Source of the DNA: Streptomyces sp. SA15
Lineage (GTDB): Bacteria; Actinomycetota; Actinomycetes; Streptomycetales; Streptomycetaceae
DNA: 64,000 bases
Reading direction: 5' to 3'
Assembly: GCF_002291145.1 (NCBI RefSeq)
Contig: NZ_NTGE01000120.1
Coordinates: 62,001 to 126,000 of the forward strand
Shown here: one piece after another, positions 34,623 through 41,532 of the stretch
How the letters are laid out: each line of letters starts with the position of its first letter
Numbering within the stretch: position 1 is the stretch's first letter
Program-made: the position numbers and the translations under genes
The notes under the pieces: model-generated
What the model saw: the letters and a program-made list of their open reading frames with translations, nothing else
The model's database searches: none
Told to the model about the DNA's origin: nothing

Positions 34623-35316
34623 AGGTCCCCTCGATGGCATCGAGCATGCTCCACAGGACGTCGCACTTGAAGGACAGTGCCGCCAGGGCGCCTGCCTGCT
34701 CCTGCGGGCTCCGGCAGTACTCCGTCACCACCTGCAAGGCGTGCTCGCAGTCGCGCGGAGCCTGCGTCAGGCGGGTCCTGAAGTAGGCGAGCCCCTGACG
34801 GTCGATCCAGGGATAGTGGCGCTCGAACGCGGCGAGGCGTTCGGCCATCAGATCCGGCGCGAACAGCTCGGTCAGCGAGGAGGCCACCGCCTCGACCCAC
34901 GGCCGGGTGCGGGCGAAGGTGACGTAGGCGTCAACGGCGAACCGCACCCCGGGGACGACATTCCGCTCGTCCTGCATCTCCTCCCGTGTCAGCCCCATCG
35001 CCTCGCCCAGGCGCAGCCAGGCCTCGATGCCGCCCTCGCCGTCCGCCGTCCCATCCTGGTCGATGATGCGTTGGATCCAACGGCGGCGTACCTCACGATG
35101 CGGACAGTTGGCGAGGACGGCGGCGTCTTTACGGGGCAGATTCTTCTGGTAGTAGAAGCGGTTGGCCGCCCAGCCCTGGAGCTGTCGACGGCTCAGTCCT
35201 CCCTCGTTCATCTTCTGTTGGAAGGGATGCCGGGCGTGGTAGCGCTTGGAGTGCGCGCGCAGCGCAGCCACGAAGCTCTCGGTTGCCGCGCTCTCGGTTT
35301 CCGTTACCGCCACCAT
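34609..35316 (-). CDS. pqqC: PqqC, pyrroloquinoline-quinone synthase
   Basis: 235 residues. This cofactorless oxidase does the last step, ring closure and eight-electron oxidation of AHQQ to PQQ. Family segments are clear: YHARHPFQQKMNEGGLSRRQ, then WAANRFYYQKNLPRKDAAVL, and WLRLGEAMGL. The C-terminal half has PWIDRQGLAYFRTRLTQAP with active-site residues, and DCEHALQVVTEYC with the conserved His. Length is normal. It starts six bases after pqqB. Confidence 0.95.
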   Translation of the reverse strand: MVAVTETESAATESFVAALRAHSKRYHARHPFQQKMNEGGLSRRQLQGWAANRFYYQKNLPRKDAAVLANCPHREVRRRWIQRIIDQDGTADGEGGIEAWLRLGEAMGLTREEMQDERNVVPGVRFAVDAYVTFARTRPWVEAVASSLTELFAPDLMAERLAAFERHYPWIDRQGLAYFRTRLTQAPRDCEHALQVVTEYCRSPQEQAGALAALSFKCDVLWSMLDAIEGTYADR

Positions 35317-35322
35317 GGCCCC

Positions 35323-36234
35323 TCACATCCGCAGTTCCAGCCCGTCCACGGCGACTTCCATGCCGTGCCGCTCGACGGTGCGCCGCTGCGCCGAGTCCTC
35401 GAGCAGGATCGGGTTGGTGTTGTTGATATGGGTGTAGAACTTGCGTTCGATGGGGAGCGGAGACAGCTGCTCGAGGCTGCCGCCGAAACCGGCGATGGGC
35501 AGGTGCCCCATCTCGCGCGCCGTCCTGCTCGCCATGCCGAGCCGGATCAACTCGTCGTCGTCCCAGCAGGTTCCGTCGACGAGCAGGCAGGCGCAGTCGT
35601 CGAGCTGGTCGCGTACCGCATCCGTGAACTCCTGCAGGCCCGGCAGGTACACCAGTGCCCGGCCACTGCGCTCGTCGGTCAGGCGGTAGCCGACGACCCG
35701 TCCCTGTCCCTTCCCTTCGACGGTGCCGAAACGCGCCCGCTTCGTCGTGGGAACGTCGAAAGCCCGGTACGACAGCCCGTTCCCCAGCGGGACGTCGGCC
35801 TGCGGTACGACGCGCTGCCACTTGACGGGGCAGTAGGCATCGAGCGTCCGCAGCAGCGACGTCCCGTCGTACAGCGTGTCGTGCACCGGCTCGGTGGCGT
35901 GGAGCTCGATGCCACCTGCCTCCCGGAGCAGCAGCAGACCGAGCGTGTGATCGAGCTCGGCGTCGGTGAGTACCACGGCCTGCAGGGGAACCGCCCTGCC
36001 ACTGTCGGTACCGCTGGAGGGGTGCAGGGCGGGGAAGGACTCGAACTGGACATGGATGTCGGGAGAGGCGTTGAACAGGAACCATCGCCGGTCGTCGGGG
36101 CTCACGGCGATCGACGACTGGGTGCGCGCGTGGCAGGGCCGGGAACCGTCGCGCACGGCACGGCACGGAGGGCAGGCGCAGTTCCACTGCGGGAATCCTC
36201 CCCCGGCTGCCGATCCCAGCACCCGCACCCACAC
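35323..36234 (-). CDS. pqqB: PqqB, MBL-fold hydroxylase-type protein
   Basis: 303 residues from a GTG (MWVRVLGSAAGGGFPQWNC). It has a metallo-beta-lactamase fold. The structural Cys pair CACPPC in the N-terminus and a metal-site segment (VLTDAELDHTLGLLLLRE) replace the canonical HxHxDH with the PqqB-type DAELDH. Further ligands are in GTCWDDDE, AGFGGSL and HINNTNPIL. PqqB is proposed to oxidise the tyrosine ring of the PqqE/protease product. It lies 105 bp after pqqA; the gap contains a tandem 18-bp repeat. Confidence 0.94.
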   Translation of the reverse strand: MWVRVLGSAAGGGFPQWNCACPPCRAVRDGSRPCHARTQSSIAVSPDDRRWFLFNASPDIHVQFESFPALHPSSGTDSGRAVPLQAVVLTDAELDHTLGLLLLREAGGIELHATEPVHDTLYDGTSLLRTLDAYCPVKWQRVVPQADVPLGNGLSYRAFDVPTTKRARFGTVEGKGQGRVVGYRLTDERSGRALVYLPGLQEFTDAVRDQLDDCACLLVDGTCWDDDELIRLGMASRTAREMGHLPIAGFGGSLEQLSPLPIERKFYTHINNTNPILLEDSAQRRTVERHGMEVAVDGLELRM

Positions 36235-36257
36235 GTCGATCCGCCGTCCTTTCCGGT

Positions 36258-36293
36258 TTCCGGTCGTGCACCGGCTTCCGGTCGTTCACCGGC
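36258..36293 (-). repeat. tandem 18-bp repeat between pqqA and pqqB
   Basis: Two adjacent copies of TTCCGGTCGTGCACCGGC differ at one base (G to T). An extra partial TTCCGG precedes them. Each copy can fold on itself (CCGG with CCGG, around GTGCAC). It lies just after pqqA, where many pqq operons have a transcript-attenuating hairpin to raise pqqA dose. That role is inference. Confidence 0.65.
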
Positions 36294-36339
36294 CGGGGCG
36301 ACGGACCGCATCGCCCGGCGCCCTGTCCTGTGGCCGGGT

Positions 36340-36465
36340 CTACTCCCCGTCGAGCTCCAGGATGTCCATGTATGCGGTCACCTCGGCCGATACCCTGATC
36401 TCCTCGAAAGCGGGGGTCTCCCACTCATCCCGGTGGTGCTGCGGGGCAACGCTTTCCTGGTGCAT
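36340..36465 (-). CDS. pqqA: PqqA precursor peptide
   Basis: A 41-residue peptide with a strong GAGGAGGTGA ribosome-binding site. The sequence opens MHQESVAPQHHRDEWETPAF and carries the diagnostic E-x-x-x-Y core as Glu28 and Tyr32 (SAEVTAYMDILELDGE). These two residues become the entire PQQ skeleton. The acidic tail is longer than in the classical 23-24-residue PqqA. It is placed between the dehydrogenase gene (53 bp upstream) and pqqB in the same operon. Confidence 0.93.
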   Translation of the reverse strand: MHQESVAPQHHRDEWETPAFEEIRVSAEVTAYMDILELDGE

Positions 36466-36518
36466 GGCGGTCACCTCCTCCCTGAAGTTCCAGGGCCGTC
36501 CTCCCTGAGGTTCCAGCG

Positions 36519-38198
36519 CTATTCCGGCAGCGCAAAGGCGAACACAGCGTCGCCGTGGGAGGCGCCCAGCATCGCGGGGACGATCCCTTCGACCCAGCTC
36601 CCCCATCCGACCGGCACGGCTATGTACTGCCTTCCGTCGACGCTGTAGGTCGTCGGGTTGCTGTGGTGGCCGCTTCCCGTCTGGAACTGCCACAGCAGCT
36701 CCCCGGTGTGCGCGTTGAACGCGTTGAACTCCCCTGACGGTTGGCCGACGAACACCAGGTCCCCGCCCGTGGCCAGCACCGACGCGCTCATCGGCGTATC
36801 GTTGCGCCACCTCCACACCTCCTCGCCCGTGGACGCGGAGAAGGCCTCCACGAACCCCTGCATGTCCTCGGCGTCCACGGTCACACTCGCTCCCCAGTAG
36901 GGAATGCTCTCCTTGAACTCCCTGTGCCGAAGCGTCACCTCAGCACCGACATCCTGTACCGGTACGTAGAACATCTGCGTCCGCGGGCTGTAGGCCGCGT
37001 GCGTCCATTCCTTGGCCCCGGCCGGCCCCGGCCAGAAGTGGACCGGCTCGCCCTCCTTCTCGGGCAACACCCTGGGCACCACATTGCCCTTGACGTCGAT
37101 CTCGCCCCAGGTGATGCGTTCGCCGAAGGGCGTCACCCGGACCAGCGCACCGTTCGCACGGTCCAGCGTGAAGCAGTACCCGTTCTTGTCGAAGTGCGCC
37201 AGCAGCTTCTGCCCGTCCAGGTCGTAGAGGATGCACTCCATGTTGCTGTCGTAGTCCCACACGTCGTGCGGGGTGCACTGGTAGTGCCAGCGGATGTCGC
37301 CATGGTCGGGATCCAAGGCGATGACGCTGTCGGTATAGAGGTTGTCGCCCTCACGGACGCCTCCGTCGAAGTCGGGTGCCGGGTTGCCGGTCCCCCAGTA
37401 CAGGAGATTCAGCTCCGGGTCGTAGGTACCCGTGATCCAGGTGTTGCCGCCGCCACGCGCCCAGGCCGGTCCGTCCGGCCAGGTGTCCGACCCCGGCTCG
37501 CCGGGCTTGGGGACGGTGTAGGTGCGCCAGGCGCGCTCTCCGGTTTCGAGAGAGAAGGCGTCGATGTGACCGCGCACGCCGAATTCACCGCCGGAGCTGC
37601 CCACGATGACCTTGTCCTTCACGACGAGGGGAGCCACCGTGGCGCTCTCAGCTGCCCGCACATCACCGTTCGTCACGTCCCATACACACTCACCGGTGAC
37701 GGCGTCGAGTGCGATCACATGGGCGTTCAGGGTGACGGCGAAGACCTTCCCGTGCGCGACTGCCACCCCGCGGTTGACGTTGCCGCAGCAGAGGGAGACA
37801 TCGAAGGGGATCGCGTGCTTGTACTGCCACAGTTGCCGCCCGGTCCGGGCGTCGAGGGCCCAGATCCAACCGTCCCAGCCCGAGACGTACATGACCCCGT
37901 CCACGACGATCGGAGCGGCCTCGAAGGCGTATGTCGACTGCCCCGCGTGGAAGCCGGCCGAGCCGAACTGGAACACCCAGGCGGGGGTGAGGTGCTTGAC
38001 GTTCTCCGCATTGATCTGGTCGAGCGAGCTGTACCGCTGCCCGTCATAGGCGCCGTAGTAGGTGAGCCAGTTCTGCGGTTCCGAGCGGGCCTGGAGAATG
38101 CGCTCGTACGTAACGTTCTGCGCCACTGGGGGCGCACTCCCGACCATGGGGCTCAGTTCCGAGAAATTGACGGCCGACGGTGCCTGGATGTACTCCAT
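36519..38198 (-). CDS. PQQ-dependent alcohol dehydrogenase, lanthanide-type signature
   Basis: 559 residues with AAAGGAGA before the ATG. It is an eight-bladed propeller quinoprotein with tryptophan-docking repeats, e.g. WIWALDARTGRQLWQYKH and VEAFSASTGEEVWRWRND. The vicinal disulphide over PQQ is Cys137-Cys138 (SLCCGNVNRG). Metal ligands are Glu205 (GGEFGVRG), Asn272 (WGTGNPAPD) and the catalytic Asp315, followed by Asp317 (HDVWDYDSN). The Asp two residues past the catalytic Asp marks lanthanide-dependent XoxF-like enzymes, where Ca2+ enzymes have Ala or another small residue. It should oxidise a primary alcohol. No signal peptide is visible at the N-terminus, which is unusual for this family. 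Confidence 0.92.
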   Translation of the reverse strand: MEYIQAPSAVNFSELSPMVGSAPPVAQNVTYERILQARSEPQNWLTYYGAYDGQRYSSLDQINAENVKHLTPAWVFQFGSAGFHAGQSTYAFEAAPIVVDGVMYVSGWDGWIWALDARTGRQLWQYKHAIPFDVSLCCGNVNRGVAVAHGKVFAVTLNAHVIALDAVTGECVWDVTNGDVRAAESATVAPLVVKDKVIVGSSGGEFGVRGHIDAFSLETGERAWRTYTVPKPGEPGSDTWPDGPAWARGGGNTWITGTYDPELNLLYWGTGNPAPDFDGGVREGDNLYTDSVIALDPDHGDIRWHYQCTPHDVWDYDSNMECILYDLDGQKLLAHFDKNGYCFTLDRANGALVRVTPFGERITWGEIDVKGNVVPRVLPEKEGEPVHFWPGPAGAKEWTHAAYSPRTQMFYVPVQDVGAEVTLRHREFKESIPYWGASVTVDAEDMQGFVEAFSASTGEEVWRWRNDTPMSASVLATGGDLVFVGQPSGEFNAFNAHTGELLWQFQTGSGHHSNPTTYSVDGRQYIAVPVGWGSWVEGIVPAMLGASHGDAVFAFALPE

Positions 38199-38253
38199 GA
38201 GGTCTCCTTTCCAGGAGGCGGCCGTCGCTCCGGCCTCCTTTCCGAGGCACTTT

Positions 38254-38715
38254 CTACGGCCGTGGCTGGTCCGGGCGGTCGAGGCGGGCCTCTTGCGGAA
38301 CGTCCCCGAGTACGGCGATCACTCCCACCAAGCCACGGCCCTCGTCGTTGCCCACATTGGAACCGAACCAGTAGTAGCCCGGACCGTCGAGGTTGAGGAC
38401 CGTCGTTCCCCGTGAGTAGACCGGAAGCCACATCCATTTGCTGTCGCCGTTGCTCGGCAGGAGCGCACAGTGCGTGTTCGTGTCGTCGTTGACGAGCTCG
38501 ATGTCGAGGTCGCCCCCATGGGGCATGACGACGATGGAGGGCTCCCAGACCAGCTCATCGGGCGGGATGCGGACGCGGGCGCGCAGTCGGCCGTCGGCCC
38601 CTTCCTCGGCGTGGCCGAGGCCTCCGTGGGCGATCAGCCGTCCCAGCGTCGCCTTGTTCTGCCCGTACAGCTCCGGCATTTCATGCTCCGCCGCTGCCTT
38701 CCCCTCGGTCGTCAT
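38254..38715 (-). CDS. cupredoxin-fold PQQ-associated protein with degenerate copper site
   Basis: 153 residues from the ATG preceded by AGGAGGTC; first gene of the PQQ operon. The core reads like a cupredoxin: VVMPHGGDLDIELVNDDTN, then THCALLPSNGD, and PGYYWFGSNVGNDEGRGLVG near the end. In a type 1 copper protein this last loop would carry Cys, His and Met. Here those positions are Ser-Asn, Asp and Leu, so copper is probably not bound, leaving only the His of THC. It appears related to a PQQ-associated family named after MSMEG_3727 (from memory). No signal peptide is seen. It may be a structural partner or electron-relay relic of the dehydrogenase. Confidence 0.78.
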   Translation of the reverse strand: MTTEGKAAAEHEMPELYGQNKATLGRLIAHGGLGHAEEGADGRLRARVRIPPDELVWEPSIVVMPHGGDLDIELVNDDTNTHCALLPSNGDSKWMWLPVYSRGTTVLNLDGPGYYWFGSNVGNDEGRGLVGVIAVLGDVPQEARLDRPDQPRP

Positions 38716-38828
38716 CGGCTTGACCTCCTGTCTCCGCCTACGACACATCGCCCGGAACACGGGTGAATGGTGAATGGAGCAGGAATTGGATCCGGGTTCA
38801 GATATCGCCGGTTTATGAGGATGACCTC

Positions 38829-38846
38829 GGTGTAGCCTCCTACACC
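38829..38846. promoter_or_regulatory. inverted repeat upstream of the PQQ operon
   Basis: GGTGTAGCCTCCTACACC has perfect 7-bp arms and a 4-base centre, 114 bp before the first gene of the operon, and is followed by ACCGGTATCCGGT. It lies in the 292-bp space between the operon and the second SpoIIE gene, which both read to the left. It is an operator candidate; no regulator gene other than the flanking phosphatases is nearby. Confidence 0.45.
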
Positions 38847-39007
38847 CGACCGGTATCCGGTGACCATATTGCGTAACTGCCCGTTGTAGCGCTTGACGTG
38901 CGCCTGTTTCGGCACCTCTGCGCAAGCGTCTATTGATCATCAGTTTAGCACCGTGGCAGGATCATCGCGCTCTCAGCTCCTCACCCACGAAGGTCCGCCC
39001 ATGCCGA

Positions 39008-41074
39008 CTACTGGGCCCGGGCGGCGAGGAGGGCGACGTCGTCGTGGTCGTCGGGGTGGCGCAGGCCGTACAGCAGGAGGTCGCACGTCTCTTCCAGGGG
39101 CCGGTAAGGCTCGTCGAGGAGGCTGAGGAGGAAGTTCAGGCGGTCGTCAATGGGGTGGTGGCGGGTCTCGACGAGGCCGTCCGTGTAGAGGACCAACAGA
39201 TCGCCGGCGTTGAGGTCGGCGGTGGTGGTTTCGAAGGAGATGCCGCCGACGCCGAGCGGGGCTCCGCTGGGCAGGTCGAGCAGTTCGGCGGCGTGGCCGG
39301 GGCGGGCCAGCGCGGGCGGCATGTGTCCTGCGTTGGCGATGTGGCACTGCCTGCTGTGGGGGTCGTACACGGCGTAGAGGCACGTGACGATGTAGTGCTC
39401 CAGATCGCAGGTGATCTTGTCGAGGTGCTGGAGCACTGCCTCGGGGGCGAGGTCGAGGTCTGCGTAGGCGCAGGTAGCGGTGCGCAGTCGGCCCATGGTG
39501 GCGGCGGCGTCGATGCCGTTGCCCATGACATCGCCGACGACCAGCGCCGTCCTGTCGTCGGCCAGGGCGATGACGTCGTACCAGTCACCGCCGACTTCGC
39601 TGGTGGACTGGGCGGGCTGGTAGCGGGTGGCGAGTTCCAGGCCGGGGTGGTGCGGTGAGTGGGCGGGCAGCAGGCTGCGCTGGAGGGTGAGGGCGGTGTT
39701 GCGCACGCTCTGGTACCAGCGGGCGTTGTCGATGGCCACGGCGGCCCGGCCGGCCAGCTCACTGGCCAGGATGACATCGTCCTCGTCGAACGGGAGGGGG
39801 TTGCGGGTGCGCTTGAGGTCGAGGGCGCCGAGCACTTCGCCGTGGGAGATCAGCGGCACCGCGAGATAGGAGTGGACGCCGGCGCGGGCCAGGAGCGAGG
39901 TGGCCTCCGGGTCGCGGGCGATGCGCCGCAGGTCGTGTTCGGCCACGTGGCGTACCAGGACCGGCCGACCGGTGTGGACGCACAGGGTGACCAGACGGTC
40001 GGCGTCGTAGGCGGTGAGATCCCCGGGAGGGTCGGCGGCGCGGAGCGCCACGGTGGGGTGGGCCGCTTTGATGGCCAGGGCACGGAAGAGTTCCGGGCCG
40101 CTGTGCGGTTTGCTCGCGCGGCGGAAGGCCAGGGCGGAGTCGAGGATGCCCACGGCGACCACGTCGGCGAGGACCGGGGTCGCGATGTCGGCCAGTTCGC
40201 TCGCGGTCTGCTCCACGTCCAGGCTGGTGCCGACGCGGGTGGAGGCGTCGGCGATGAGGGCCAGGCGGCGCCGGGCCCGGTCGGCCTCGGTGGCCGCGCG
40301 GTGTCGCTCGGTGACGTCGACGACCGAGGTGGCCGCGCCGAGGATCCGCCCGCCGGGGTCCTCCAGCCGGTAGAAGGAGAGGGACCAGGCGTGATCGTGG
40401 TCGGGGTCGGCGGGGGTGCGGCCGACGGCGTACTGGTCGAGCAGCGGGGTTCCGGTGGTCAGTACTTGGTGCAGGGCGGACTCGATGGTGTCGACGTCGG
40501 GGAAGGTCAGGGTTTCCCTCAGGTGGCGGCCGATGTGCTCCTCGGCGGGGATGCCGTCGATGCGCTCCAGTGCCGGATTGACCAGGAGATAGCGCAGGTC
40601 GGGGTCCATGAGGGCCAAGCCGATCGGGGACTGGTTGACCAGCCGTTCGGCCAGGGCAAGGTCGGTCTCGAGGCGCTGCAGGGTGGGGTGGTCGGCCGCG
40701 AGGCCCAGGGCGTAGACCTCCCCGCGGTCGTTCAGCAGCCGCATGTTGCGGAACTCCATCAGGCGGGTGCTGCCGTCCTTGTGCCGGATGGGGAAGGCGC
40801 CGGACCAGCTCCGGCCGGTCTCCATCACCTCGGTGAACAGACTCAGGACGGCCTGTAGGTGCTCCGGGTTGACCATCAGCCGCGCCGCGTACTGGCCAAG
40901 CGCCTCGTTCGCGGTGTAACCGAAGAGTTCCTCGGCCTGCGGGCTCCACAACACGATGCGCCCACCGGCGTCCAGCACCACCGCGGCGACACTCAGCATG
41001 TCCAGCAGGCTGGCCGCCCGGGGCTGCCCGGGGCCGGGCTGGTCGCCGTCGGACTGGAAGGACTCGGTTTGCAT
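39008..41074 (-). CDS. PAS-PAS-GAF-SpoIIE phosphatase
   Basis: 688 residues. Domains in order: PAS1 (about 25-130: VLDAGGRIVLWSPQAEELFG), PAS2 (about 140-255: ALMDPDLRYLLVNPALERI), GAF (about 275-440: HSYLAVPLISHGEVLGALDL), and SpoIIE/PP2C phosphatase (about 450-688). The phosphatase has SEVGGDWYDVIALADDRTAL and VVGDVMGNGIDAAATMG for the metal pair, and ends with LYTDGLVETR. Unlike the left-hand SpoIIE protein it has no C-terminal HATPase. It is cytosolic, with no membrane helix. It should link redox, light or ligand sensing to a partner-switching cascade. It reads toward the PQQ operon, but a 292-bp gap separates them. Confidence 0.92.
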   Translation of the reverse strand: MQTESFQSDGDQPGPGQPRAASLLDMLSVAAVVLDAGGRIVLWSPQAEELFGYTANEALGQYAARLMVNPEHLQAVLSLFTEVMETGRSWSGAFPIRHKDGSTRLMEFRNMRLLNDRGEVYALGLAADHPTLQRLETDLALAERLVNQSPIGLALMDPDLRYLLVNPALERIDGIPAEEHIGRHLRETLTFPDVDTIESALHQVLTTGTPLLDQYAVGRTPADPDHDHAWSLSFYRLEDPGGRILGAATSVVDVTERHRAATEADRARRRLALIADASTRVGTSLDVEQTASELADIATPVLADVVAVGILDSALAFRRASKPHSGPELFRALAIKAAHPTVALRAADPPGDLTAYDADRLVTLCVHTGRPVLVRHVAEHDLRRIARDPEATSLLARAGVHSYLAVPLISHGEVLGALDLKRTRNPLPFDEDDVILASELAGRAAVAIDNARWYQSVRNTALTLQRSLLPAHSPHHPGLELATRYQPAQSTSEVGGDWYDVIALADDRTALVVGDVMGNGIDAAATMGRLRTATCAYADLDLAPEAVLQHLDKITCDLEHYIVTCLYAVYDPHSRQCHIANAGHMPPALARPGHAAELLDLPSGAPLGVGGISFETTTADLNAGDLLVLYTDGLVETRHHPIDDRLNFLLSLLDEPYRPLEETCDLLLYGLRHPDDHDDVALLAARAQ

Positions 41075-41532
41075 CCCAGATCTCCCTCCGCGGTGCCAGC
41101 GTTACCTGCGACCTTCGTCGGCACTGCTCCACATATGTTCTGATTTGGGGTATCTCCATGCTGCCCCTGGCGGCGTAGCCTGCCCAGTCCAGGACCGAGC
41201 CGCGTTGCCGTGCACAGGCAGAGCGCCGTGGCACGACGACAGCTGAGCCCCCGCCGGAGGGCGCCTGATCCACCTCGGCAGCCGTCCCTGGACAGGTCGA
41301 AGGCATGGTTGTGGGGCATCTCTCGTTCGGCGGACGAACCGCTGGTCATCGACGGTTCGCGATGATCTAGAGGCCCTCCGAACGGCCCTTCCGAGTGGTC
41401 GTCAACAGGGATCGAGCCTAGCGTCGTACTAATATTTCCGGCTTGTTACGGAGCTGGACCCGGACAACCCCAGGCAGACCTGCGGGCCCGCCAGCGCCCC
41501 GGAGGCTTCCGGGATCGAGACGCGAGGACCCG
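41075..41532. other. intergenic region, right end of the accessory block
   Basis: This 458-bp space separates the divergent SpoIIE and Pls-like genes and must hold both promoters. It has lower GC than its surroundings (for example near 41130 and 41430). I found no copy of the tRNA-Leu 3' end that would mark an attachment site, and no tRNA, inverted terminal repeat or transposase fragment. Confidence 0.5.

Noticed and set aside
39008..41074. Classification of the right-hand SpoIIE protein as a histidine kinase because of its PAS domains
   Set aside because: It has no HisKA or HATPase region; the C-terminus is clearly a PP2C/SpoIIE phosphatase (GGDWYDV, GDVMGNGIDAA).
41075..41532. A right-hand attachment site matching the 3' end of tRNA-Leu
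   Set aside because: No copy of the T-arm or acceptor sequence was found by eye, so the right island boundary remains unproven.
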